From NCBI GenBank assembly GCA_012518115.1, contig JAAYTD010000085.1:1-43107 (forward strand): a stretch of DNA of 43,107 bases, read 5' to 3'. The notes under the pieces were generated by a model. The model was given only the letters and a program-made list of their open reading frames with translations. It was not told where the DNA came from and did no database searches. This DNA comes from Ignavibacteria bacterium. GTDB taxonomy: Bacteria > Bacteroidota > Ignavibacteria > Kapaibacteriales > UBA2268. Positions 19,101 through 26,472 of this stretch are shown here, piece by piece; the first letter of the stretch is position 1, and every line of letters begins with the position of its first letter. Position numbers and translations under genes: made by a program.

Positions 19101-19255
19101 CTGCTTTCTTGTCATCGGCATCAGAAGATCCAAGACATTCTGCCTCTGTTCCAAGAACAGAAAGACGCGAACAACCTAAAATAGGGCGAAATAGTCCATG
19201 TCCTTGTGGTAGCGGAAAAAAATATAAACAATGTTGTGGACGTGAAGACCAATAA
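16109..19255 (+). CDS. secA: Preprotein translocase ATPase SecA
   Basis: Motor that pushes unfolded proteins through SecYEG. The 1048 residues are longer than the E. coli form (901), as is usual in Bacteroidota. P-loop ATGEGKT is at 166-172 and the DEVD box at 272-275 (IIDEVDSVLIDEARTPLIIS). The extra segment is roughly 310-420, between the nucleotide domain and DLFYTVDEKNHQIDIMEKG. Helicase motif GRGTDI and QLRGRSGRQGDPG follow. The C-terminus RNSPCPCGSGKKYKQCCG is the zinc-binding SEC-C motif that contacts SecB or ribosomes. A strong terminator follows. Confidence 0.98.
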   Translation: MLEFISKFISKLFGGNKSEKDIKRIKPIIEEINSIYEQYHSLSDDEIKAKTSEFKAIINENKQSLEDEKAAILERLRNEKLTADQTADLSERLKSLEKELFGVVQDTLDEILPEAFAVVKQACYRLKEAGYSYEYAGNHYKWDMVPYDVQLIGGVVIHQGKISEMATGEGKTLVAILPIYLNALAGKGVHLVTVNDYLAKRDCDWMRPVYEFLGLTCEAIQSNMPPEVRKQIYNADITYGTNNEFGFDYLRDNMVTDPEDMVQREHWFAIIDEVDSVLIDEARTPLIISGPVGQVDQKFEEMNPRVRRLVEAQSKLITNTVAEAEKYLASADTDKEARAEAGKLIFRSWRGLPKHKRLAKILQEPEYLKLRQETELEFLKDRGSRMPEIDSDLFYTVDEKNHQIDIMEKGRQLLCNEQEEAEMFVIPDIAASLSALESRTDLTPEQRQLEENQIHLQFAERSDRIHTISQLLRAYSLYERDVEYVVQDGKILIVDEFTGRILDGRRYSDGLHQAIEAKEKVKVERDTQTLATITLQNYFRLYHKLAGMTGTAETEAGEFDKIYKLDCTVIPTNRPIIRDDREDLVYRTKREKYNAIINAAVEYLKEGRPVLVGTASVDVSEILSRMFTQRRIQHNVLNAKQHAREAEIVALAGRKGAITIATNMAGRGTDIKLDHESRANGGLAIIGSERHDARRIDRQLRGRSGRQGDPGSSQFFISLEDDLMRLFQSDRIAAIMTKMDLPEGEPIQHSMITKAVENAQKKVEENNFGIRKRLIEYDDVMNQQREVIYNRRRSALRGERLRGEILEYVEDIAAEWYETLQPNGEYKQFVHNMRSTLLCEPKITEQEFKAIKENEFIQKVLEAATNFYDKKEEMLGAEFTAKLEQVAILQTIDDKWREHLRLMDDLKEGIHLRSYGQKDPLLEYKQEAYKLFVDLIADINKASVSFAFKFFPRLVAPERSALKKAAMKRPTQDDLPDMQKTTIAGGMFNYQHSSTTMPAFLSSASEDPRHSASVPRTERREQPKIGRNSPCPCGSGKKYKQCCGREDQ

Positions 19256-19277
19256 CTTATATAAGTACATAGATATA

Positions 19278-19310
19278 CAGGTTTACTATATTTTGTAAAC
19301 CTGCTTTTTT
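19278..19310 (+). terminator. Rho-independent terminator of secA
   Basis: CAGGTTTAC at 19278-19286 pairs with GTAAACCTG at 19295-19303 and is followed by CTTTTTTATTTTT. It separates secA from the Wzi-like gene that starts at 19332. Confidence 0.92.
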
Positions 19311-19331
19311 ATTTTTACATCTAGCTGGTAA

Positions 19332-20993
19332 ATGAAAAATAAATTAAAAAAAATTGTAATAGCTTTTATATTATTTATAAGTATATATAACTTAAGTTTG
19401 GCACAGGTTGAAAATGTTCCTATAGTAAATCCTGTTTATGATTTCTTGTTGAGAAGTGAAACTAAAGGATATTTACCTAATTTTTCGCTTTCCCAATTAC
19501 CTTTGCAAAGGAAAAAAATTGTAGAAGCTTTAAAGCTAGTCCGAGAACATGAAGACAACTTAACGAATGCTGAAAGAAAAATATTAGAACAATTTGAATT
19601 AGAATTTGAAATACAAAAACCTGAAACGGCTGTTCTTTTTTATAGCGAAAGTGATACAAATCAAGTTTTTTCAAAAAAAATGTTTTCTAACTGTGAAAAA
19701 TCATTCTATCGTTATCGTTCTAACGATAGCACAAAAGCTATTACTTCAGTTACTTTTGATCCTATAGCAGGTTTAGATTTTTTATATAAATTTGATAACA
19801 ACAATAAAAACAACAACTTGCTTATAGGTACGTTAGGAGGACGACTGTTCGGAACTTTGACAAGTCATCTCGGATATTATTTGCAAATAACTAATGCTGC
19901 AATGCTATATGGGAATGATTCACTAGCTCTTTTAGATAAAAAATATTTCAACAATAATAAATTTAGGAAGCTTAATAGTGATGCTGATATTTCTGAATCA
20001 CACGTAGCTTTTGAATATGATTGGTTCTATTCAAGTATAGGACGTGAAACGCGCTTGGAAGGTGCTGGCTTAAGTCAACGGATTTTTGTTAATAATCTAT
20101 CGCCCGCTTTTGATGCAATTACTTTAGCAGCAAGATTTTCTAATTTTGAATATAAGTTTAGCCACAATAGCTTGCTGAACTTTCCTGTAGCTAGTGATAT
20201 GGGATATGCAACTGTAATTCCACCTAAATATGTGGCTATGCATACTTTTTCTTTCCGTCCGACTTGGGGCGAAATAAACTTGTTCGAAAGTGTTATCTAT
20301 ACGCGTGAGTTAGACTTAGCTTATCTCAATCCTTTAAGTTTTTTGAAATCGTTAGAGCATTCTCAGCATGATCGTGATAACTCTGGAATGGGAATAAGCG
20401 GCGTTTTTAGACCAATGAAAAATCTGCAACTAAAAGCTAGTTGGTTTCTTGATGATATAATTATTAGTAAAATCGGAACTGGATTTTGGAGCAATAAAAC
20501 AGCGTGGAATATAGCCGGAATTGTTGCTCTGCCAAACAATTTAGACATCGGAATAGAATATACACGTGTTGAACCATATACTTATTCGCATTTTAATCCG
20601 CAAAATTCAAATGTAAATGACTCGATCTTGTTTAGTTCAATGATTTCACCTAATTCAGACAGGTTAACTGCTTTATTTCAATTCTGGTACGGAGAACGCT
20701 ATCCATTAAAATTATCTATAAATTACACAAGGCATGGAGCTAATATATATGACGAATCTGGCGAACTTATTTTTAACGCTGGTGGCGATCCGCTGCAATC
20801 TATAAGATGGGGAAAAGATTCTGAAAAAGTTAATTTTCTTGACGGGAATTTAGAAAAAATATTCGCAATTGAACTAAGCACAGGAATTGAAATTATACGC
20901 GGATTTAATATACAATTTTACTATAATTTTCAACGAAAAAACAAGGAAAATTTAAATGTAGGAAGAATAATATTCCGATTTAATGATTTTTAA
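19332..20993 (+). CDS. Capsule assembly Wzi-like outer-membrane protein
   Basis: A 553-residue predicted beta-barrel. A signal peptide ends at SLAQ (about residue 24). The start of the mature form, VNPVYDFLLRSETKGYLPNFSLSQLPL, is the hallmark of the Bacteroidota proteins annotated as Wzi family. The rest has the alternating aromatic and polar pattern of outer-membrane strands and ends in ...RIIFRFNDF, a C-terminal aromatic as barrels have. E. coli Wzi holds capsule at the surface; whether that is the job here is inferred. The DUF2461 gene follows after 17 bases. Confidence 0.75.
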   Translation: MKNKLKKIVIAFILFISIYNLSLAQVENVPIVNPVYDFLLRSETKGYLPNFSLSQLPLQRKKIVEALKLVREHEDNLTNAERKILEQFELEFEIQKPETAVLFYSESDTNQVFSKKMFSNCEKSFYRYRSNDSTKAITSVTFDPIAGLDFLYKFDNNNKNNNLLIGTLGGRLFGTLTSHLGYYLQITNAAMLYGNDSLALLDKKYFNNNKFRKLNSDADISESHVAFEYDWFYSSIGRETRLEGAGLSQRIFVNNLSPAFDAITLAARFSNFEYKFSHNSLLNFPVASDMGYATVIPPKYVAMHTFSFRPTWGEINLFESVIYTRELDLAYLNPLSFLKSLEHSQHDRDNSGMGISGVFRPMKNLQLKASWFLDDIIISKIGTGFWSNKTAWNIAGIVALPNNLDIGIEYTRVEPYTYSHFNPQNSNVNDSILFSSMISPNSDRLTALFQFWYGERYPLKLSINYTRHGANIYDESGELIFNAGGDPLQSIRWGKDSEKVNFLDGNLEKIFAIELSTGIEIIRGFNIQFYYNFQRKNKENLNVGRIIFRFNDF

Positions 20994-21010
20994 ATTAAGT
21001 ATAGGCGGAA

Positions 21011-21691
21011 ATGGAAAGAATACTGAGTTTTCTGACAGAATTAAAAGAAAACAACAATAGAGAGTGGTTTGAAGCTAATAGGAAAGAATATCTTGATGTA
21101 AAAAAAATATTTGAAAATTTTGTTGTTCAATTAATTGAAGGAATATCTCAATTTGATAAAACAATACACAATATTACTGTAAAAGATTGTACTTATAGGA
21201 TATATCGAGATTTACGTTTTTCCAAAGATAAGACACCATATAAAACGCACTTAGGTGCTTTTGTTTGTCCATTTGGGAAAAAATCAGGTTATTCAGGCTA
21301 TTATTTTCATATTGAGCCAAACACTCAATCATCTTTTTTAAGTGGCGGACATCAATTAATTACAGGCTCATATAGACCTACTCCAAAATTGTTGCAAAGT
21401 ATTCGCGAAGAAATTTGGACAAATGGCGAACAATTTGTAAAAAATATCAAAAAGGCTGAAGGATTTAGCCTAATAAAAGAAGATGCTCTAAAAAAAGCAC
21501 CTCGTGGCTTTCCATCTGATTATAAGTATATTGAATATATTAAGTTAAAAGATTATTGTTTAGCAAAACCTATTGATGATAAATTTATACTAAATAAAAA
21601 TTTGATAGAAAATACTATAAATGAATTCAGAAAAACATATGATTTCAATTATATGCTTAATCAAGCTATAGAATTTGTTTTAGAAGAATAA
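21011..21691 (+). CDS. DUF2461 family protein
   Basis: A 226-residue soluble protein. It has the family signature DCTYRIYRDLRFSKDKTPYKTHLGAFVCPFG (about 57-87) and the N-terminal ILSFLTELKENNNREWFEANR. The family (TIGR02453) is widespread in Bacteroidota and actinobacteria and has no settled function. The gene lies 17 bases after the Wzi-like gene and is probably co-transcribed. A tRNA with its own promoter follows. Confidence 0.88.
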   Translation: MERILSFLTELKENNNREWFEANRKEYLDVKKIFENFVVQLIEGISQFDKTIHNITVKDCTYRIYRDLRFSKDKTPYKTHLGAFVCPFGKKSGYSGYYFHIEPNTQSSFLSGGHQLITGSYRPTPKLLQSIREEIWTNGEQFVKNIKKAEGFSLIKEDALKKAPRGFPSDYKYIEYIKLKDYCLAKPIDDKFILNKNLIENTINEFRKTYDFNYMLNQAIEFVLEE

Positions 21692-21718
21692 AAAAAAATT
21701 AAAAAAAATGCTCAAAAA

Positions 21719-21750
21719 TTTGGTTGTTTCATAAAAAACACGTATTTTTG
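21719..21750 (+). promoter_or_regulatory. Bacteroidota-type promoter of tRNA-Asn
   Basis: TTTG at 21719-21722, exactly 20 bases, then TATTTTTG at 21743-21750. The predicted start is near 21757, giving a leader of about 50 bases before the tRNA. Confidence 0.75.
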
Positions 21751-21805
21751 TATTCCCTTTTTTGATCATTGTATCGCAATGTAAAAAAGGAGTTGAAACT
21801 ATTTT

Positions 21806-21879
21806 TCCTGAGTAGCTCAGCTGGTTAGAGCATCTGACTGTTAATCAGAGGGTCGGGGGTTCAAGTCCCTCCTCAGGAG
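21806..21879 (+). tRNA. tRNA-Asn (GUU)
   Basis: A complete 74-base cloverleaf. Acceptor TCCTGAG (21806-21812) pairs with CTCAGGA (21872-21878), with discriminator G. The anticodon stem is TCTGA/TCAGA with loop CTGTTAA, so the anticodon is GTT at 21840-21842. GGTTCAAGTCC forms the T loop. CCA is not encoded. It stands alone with a promoter upstream and a terminator downstream. Confidence 0.97.
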
Positions 21880-21890
21880 CTCTTATAAAT

Positions 21891-21922
21891 GAGATTGTTT
21901 ATTACTAACAATCTCTTTTTTT
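21891..21922 (+). terminator. Terminator of tRNA-Asn
   Basis: GAGATTGTT at 21891-21899 pairs with AACAATCTC at 21907-21915 and is followed by seven T. Confidence 0.92.
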
Positions 21923-22131
21923 ATTCCTTCATTTCAAACTTATGCATAGTTAACAGAAGTTGATAAGTAATTTTCAAACAACTAAATAGACTCTCATACC
22001 AATAAAAACAAAACAGAATTGAAATATTATTAATTTGTCTATTTATATTTATTTTATTAGAAATTATTAAGGAATTATTATTATATTATTGATTGTGATT
22101 TAATTGTTATTTAATATTTAAAGGGCAAAAA

Positions 22132-23181
22132 ATGTTTAAAAATTATTTCAAGTTAATTGTTTTGTTAGTTTTTCTAACAGTAAATTTATCTGTATTTGCA
22201 GATCCCGGTAAAACTTGGCAAACTGCAGAGTTAATAGTAAGTGGTGAAACTAAGAATGGTTCATTTACTCAGGAAGTAGGAGACGAACTATGGTACAAGA
22301 TCGAAGTTCCTGTAGATGGCGAAGTAGTTTTTATAGTAAATTCAGAAAAAAGTTTAAAGCTGGATCACATCAACATACATTCAATCGGAAAAGATGGTAA
22401 TATATCACAAAGAGCTGGCGAGTTGTTCTCAAACAAGCCTGCTAATAATGAAATTTTTAGAGTTGGGAATTTATCTAATGGACCATACTATGTTAAATTA
22501 AAGAAATGGGAAGGATATGGTGGATATAGTTTAAATTATGTTTTCAATAAAAATACTTTTACTAACGATATTGAGCCAAATAATAATCACGATGAAGTGA
22601 AGCAAACCTTAGTAAAGGGGCAAACTATACAAGGACATTTAGGATATTATTATAATTATGTTGATGCAGATAATGAAGATTGGTACAAAGTAGAAGTTCC
22701 CGAAGATGGCGAAGCTATATTTACAGTAAAAGCAGAAGAAGGTTTAATTCTGCATTGGTTAGAACTATATGATGGTAATTTAACAGAAATAGCCAGCAAG
22801 CTTTTAGAAAACAAACAAGAAGTTCTTAAAGTTTTGAATTTATCTAAGGGAACATACTATATTAAATTAAAGAGATGGAGTGGAGCAGGTGGATATACAT
22901 TAGCTTATGGGTTAATTAATAGTATAGATAGCCCTGAAGATACGTATGTTTCGGTTTATCCAAATCCATCGCAAGATATTTTCTACGTTCAGATTTTAGA
23001 TAAATATCAATATGACTATTTACAAGTATTGTCTGTTGATGGAAAATTACTGTTTAGGCAGAATTGTTTAAATTCAGATGATAATATCAAGATAGATTTA
23101 ACAAATTATCCTTCTGGAATTTATTTAATTAATTTTATAGGTCGCAATACGAGCGATTTCATAAAATTAGTTAAGGAATAA
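22132..23181 (+). CDS. Secreted protein with two PPC-like domains and T9SS sorting domain
   Basis: A 349-residue exported protein. The signal peptide is about 1-23, ending SVFA. Two similar beta domains follow (about 25-140 and 145-262). Each has a DELWYKIEVP/NEDWYKVEVP strand, then PYYVKLKKWEGYGGYSLNY or TYYIKLKRWSGAGGYTLAY, as in pre-peptidase C-terminal (PPC) domains. The last 85 residues (VSVYPNPSQDIFYVQ ... LTNYPSGIYLINF ... FIKLVKE) are a type A sorting domain for the type IX secretion system. No catalytic domain is present, so it is probably a surface or binding protein. Confidence 0.88.
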   Translation: MFKNYFKLIVLLVFLTVNLSVFADPGKTWQTAELIVSGETKNGSFTQEVGDELWYKIEVPVDGEVVFIVNSEKSLKLDHINIHSIGKDGNISQRAGELFSNKPANNEIFRVGNLSNGPYYVKLKKWEGYGGYSLNYVFNKNTFTNDIEPNNNHDEVKQTLVKGQTIQGHLGYYYNYVDADNEDWYKVEVPEDGEAIFTVKAEEGLILHWLELYDGNLTEIASKLLENKQEVLKVLNLSKGTYYIKLKRWSGAGGYTLAYGLINSIDSPEDTYVSVYPNPSQDIFYVQILDKYQYDYLQVLSVDGKLLFRQNCLNSDDNIKIDLTNYPSGIYLINFIGRNTSDFIKLVKE

Positions 23182-23204
23182 AAAATTATACTCCTAAAAA
23201 TTAG

Positions 23205-23238
23205 TCCCATGATCTTAAATGATTATGGGATTTTTTTT
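23205..23238 (+). terminator. Terminator of the T9SS cargo gene
   Basis: TCCCATGAT at 23205-23213 pairs with ATTATGGGA at 23222-23230 (one G-T pair), followed by eight T. Confidence 0.88.
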
Positions 23239-23427
23239 ATTAATTTTAGATTGGAAAAAATATTTGTATTATTTATTCAATTTCACTAATTTTGTAACAG
23301 TGTATTTTTTTATTATTGCCTTTTATAAAATATCATAATAACAATAGCTATCTTAATAAACTTGATGTTCAAAAAAAATAGTTTTTGGAGATGATTATTA
23401 AATATAGCTTTATTTAACTCTTAACAA

Positions 23428-24438
23428 ATGGTAAGAAATCATTCGATAGATACTTTAAGAACAGTAGCAACAATTTTAGTTGTTTTACTTCATACTACTG
23501 GTAAGTATATGAAAATTGGGATGGAAAGTCTTAACTTTGATGAAAATTTTTGGCTCTCGTTAAGTATTAATGCTTTTACGCGAGTTAGCGTACCAATTTT
23601 TGTATTAATTAGTGGAATGTTTTTATTAGGGCGAACTGAATCATTACAAAAATCTTTTAGTAGGTTAATTAATAGAGTTTTAATCCCACTGATATTCTGG
23701 ACTATTTTATATATTTCTTTAAATATTTTAATGTCAATATCTTCTGGTAATAGTATAGATATAGGAGCCATATTAAAAAGTTTAATATTAGGTCAGCCTA
23801 CTTATCATTTGTGGTATCTTTTTATGCTATTAGGACTATATTTAATTACTCCGATTATAAATTATAGTATTCCTAATATATCAGAAAAGACTTTATGGAA
23901 AATTACTTTAGCATTATTCATTTTTGGAATATTTAATGAGTTATATGATTCGCTTTTAGGTAATAAAGTTTTATTTTTGCTTTGGTTTGTTAATTATTTA
24001 GGGTATTATCTTTTCGGTTATTTGATTAAAAGTTATAATAAAAAAATTTCTAACTACATTCTAATCCCAACTTATTTACTTTCCTGTATCTTAATTAGTA
24101 TATTTTCTGTTTGGACTATTAAATACAATAACAATATATATTTCTTTGGGAATTTAACTCCTTTAGTAATCTTAGGTGCATTAAGTCTATTGATTTTTTT
24201 CAAACAGTTAAATTTACAAGAAAATTACTTTTCAAAAATTGCATATTTAACTTTTGGTATTTATTTAATTCATCCGGGTGTTTTATATGCTATTGATTTC
24301 TTTATGAAACTTACTAATCTTACAACATTTCAAAATTTATATATTATTATCCCATTAAAATTTACTATTACTTTCTTTGTTTCGCTATTCATTGCTTATG
24401 TATTCAGTAAAATAAAAATTTTGAAGAAGGTAATATAA
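23428..24438 (+). CDS. Membrane acyltransferase family 3 protein
   Basis: A 336-residue membrane protein with about ten helices. RNHSIDTLRTVATILVVLLHTTG at the start is the acyltransferase 3 signature; H22 in LLHTTG is the likely catalytic histidine. RVSVPIFVLISGMFLL is the second conserved block. Relatives O-acetylate surface sugars or peptidoglycan (OafA, WecH). The acceptor is not predictable. It is monocistronic, with a MITE-like copy about 130 bases downstream. Confidence 0.85.
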   Translation: MVRNHSIDTLRTVATILVVLLHTTGKYMKIGMESLNFDENFWLSLSINAFTRVSVPIFVLISGMFLLGRTESLQKSFSRLINRVLIPLIFWTILYISLNILMSISSGNSIDIGAILKSLILGQPTYHLWYLFMLLGLYLITPIINYSIPNISEKTLWKITLALFIFGIFNELYDSLLGNKVLFLLWFVNYLGYYLFGYLIKSYNKKISNYILIPTYLLSCILISIFSVWTIKYNNNIYFFGNLTPLVILGALSLLIFFKQLNLQENYFSKIAYLTFGIYLIHPGVLYAIDFFMKLTNLTTFQNLYIIIPLKFTITFFVSLFIAYVFSKIKILKKVI

Positions 24439-24566
24439 ATTAGAGGTAGAAACAAAATAAAAGACTGCTTCAGTTTTAACAATGTCAACAGTTGAGTTTT
24501 AAAAATAATCCTATAATTTTGTGATTATGGGGTTATTATATTCTGTTCATTTGCAATAAATAAGTA

Positions 24567-24787
24567 ATACCAAATTGAATTATATATTAGTTCGTTTTTA
24601 TTGTCTGAACTGTGATTTACGTGATTTTAAGATGTTTTTAAAATTCCCCTTCGGAACGAAGGGGTGGCAGGCGAAGCCTGACGGGGTAGTCAATAAGCAA
24701 AAATGAGGACAGAATATTCTCTTCTACAACTCTCAAGATGAGAATTTGCCTACTACATTTGGGGCAAATTGTTATTCAAAATGGTAT
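24567..24787. repeat. MITE-like element, copy 2
   Basis: An element of 221 bp bounded by ATACCAAATTGAAT at the left and the complement of ATACCATTTTGAATAA at the right. Inside are a TGTCTGAACTGTGATTTACG module and a CCCCTTCGGAACGAAGGGG hairpin joined to GGCAGGCGAAGCCTGACGGGG. The right sub-terminal part (ACAATTTGCCCC on the minus strand) matches the left part of copy 1. The rest of the gap 24439-24903 shows only the hsdM promoter. Confidence 0.75.
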
Positions 24788-24868
24788 AATTTCAAGTAAT
24801 AGAAGAAGTTATTTAGCATTATTTTTAATTTATAGTGATTTATTTTTTAAAATATGGGAAAAAAAACG

Positions 24869-24876
24869 TATTTTTG
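24869..24876 (+). promoter_or_regulatory. Putative promoter of the hsd operon
   Basis: TATTTTTG matches TAnnTTTG. At the expected 20-base distance stands TTTT (24845-24848) instead of TTTG. The predicted start, near 24882, is about 22 bases before the hsdM ATG. Copy 2 of the MITE-like repeat ends about 60 bases upstream of the -33 site. Confidence 0.5.
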
Positions 24877-24903
24877 TAAAAAACTAAAACGTAATAAAAA
24901 GTA

Positions 24904-26472
24904 ATGGCGAAAAAACAAGCAAAAGAAAAAACAATAGAAGTAGCGTTGTGGGAAACAGCAAATAAATTGCGTGGAACTGTTGAGCCTTCGCAATATAAGC
25001 ACGTGGTATTGGCGTTGATTTTTTTGAAGTTCGCGAGCGATAAATTTGAAGAGCAACGACAAAAACTAATTGACGACGGTAAAGAGAAATATGTCGAAAG
25101 ACCAGAGTTTTATAATATGAACAACGTCTTTTTTCTAAAAGAAGAGACCCGTTGGACATACATTGTCAGCCAAGCTCGTCAAAACGACATCTCGCTGATA
25201 ATTGATTCTGCTTTACACACTATAGAAGAAGACAATGAAGCGCTGAAAGGTGCATTACCCAACAACTATTTTTCGAGTCTTGGACTTGACACATCTAAAT
25301 TAGCCGCTCTTATCAGCGAAATAGATAGTATAGACACATTAAAGGACAAAGAACAAGATGTTATCGGACGTATTTATGAGTATTTTCTGAGCAAGTTTGC
25401 CATTGCTGAAGGAAAAGGGAAAGGCGAGTTTTACACGCCCAAAAGCATTGTAAATTTAATTGTTGAGCTGATAGAACCTTATAAAGGCTTTATTTATGAT
25501 CCATGTTGCGGTTCGGGCGGAATGTTTGTGCAATCTATAAAGTTTATCGAGGCACATCACGGCAACCAAAAAGAGGTTTCCATTTACGGACAGGAAAATA
25601 TAAACACAACATATAAATTGGCGAAAATGAATCTTGCCATTCGAGGCATTTCTGCTAATTTAGGCGAAAAAGCCGCTAACACTTTTAGCAACGATTTACA
25701 TAAAGATTTGAAAGCTGATTTTATTATGGCAAATCCTCCTTTCAACCAAAAAGTTTGGCGAGAAGAAAACGAACTTTTAGACGACCCACGCTGGAAAGGT
25801 TACGAAGTACCACCCAAAAGCAACGCTAATTATGGTTGGATACTTCACATGGCATCTAAGCTTTCGGAAAATGGTGTGGCAGGATTTCTTTTAGCAAACG
25901 GAGCATTGAGCGGTGGCGGTGATGAATATAAAATACGTAAACAGCTGATTAAAAATGATTTGGTTGAAGCTATCTTGATTTTGCCACAAAATATGTTTTA
26001 TACCACTAATATAAGCGTAACACTTTGGATATTGAATAAAAACAAAAAAGAATACGTAAGGGCTATACATCAACGAAATTACCGAGACAGACAAAAAGAA
26101 ATTCTTTTTATGGATTTGCGGGAAATGGGCGAGCCGTTTGAGAAAAAATACATACAATTTTCTGAAAAAGATATTAGAAAAATCGCTGATACTTATCATA
26201 GCTGGCAATGTACGGATGAATTGAATTCGCCCTATCAAGATATTCCCGAATTCTGCTATTCTGCAGGTATAGAAGAAGTTAGAGAGAAAGATTATTCGCT
26301 TGTACCGAGCAGATACATAGAATTTGTAAATCGTGATGAAGAAATTGATTTTGACGAAAAAATGAAAACTTTACAGCAGGAAATTGGTGAATTATTGCAA
26401 GAAGAAAAAAAATCGCGAGAAGAATTGTTGGCTGTTTTTAAAAATTTAGGTTATAAAATTGAGTTAAAATGA
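24904..26472 (+). CDS. hsdM: Type I restriction-modification DNA methyltransferase (M subunit)
   Basis: Adenine-N6 methyltransferase of a type I restriction system; two copies join one HsdS. An N-terminal helical HsdM_N region covers about 8-150. The cofactor motif DPCCGSGG is at 199-206 and the catalytic motif NPPF at 277-280 (ADFIMANPPFN). GEFYTPKSIVNLIVELI (175-190) is also typical. The 522 residues are full length. Its stop overlaps the next start in ATGA, so the second gene is coupled to it. No Shine-Dalgarno is visible. Confidence 0.96.
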   Translation: MAKKQAKEKTIEVALWETANKLRGTVEPSQYKHVVLALIFLKFASDKFEEQRQKLIDDGKEKYVERPEFYNMNNVFFLKEETRWTYIVSQARQNDISLIIDSALHTIEEDNEALKGALPNNYFSSLGLDTSKLAALISEIDSIDTLKDKEQDVIGRIYEYFLSKFAIAEGKGKGEFYTPKSIVNLIVELIEPYKGFIYDPCCGSGGMFVQSIKFIEAHHGNQKEVSIYGQENINTTYKLAKMNLAIRGISANLGEKAANTFSNDLHKDLKADFIMANPPFNQKVWREENELLDDPRWKGYEVPPKSNANYGWILHMASKLSENGVAGFLLANGALSGGGDEYKIRKQLIKNDLVEAILILPQNMFYTTNISVTLWILNKNKKEYVRAIHQRNYRDRQKEILFMDLREMGEPFEKKYIQFSEKDIRKIADTYHSWQCTDELNSPYQDIPEFCYSAGIEEVREKDYSLVPSRYIEFVNRDEEIDFDEKMKTLQQEIGELLQEEKKSREELLAVFKNLGYKIELK

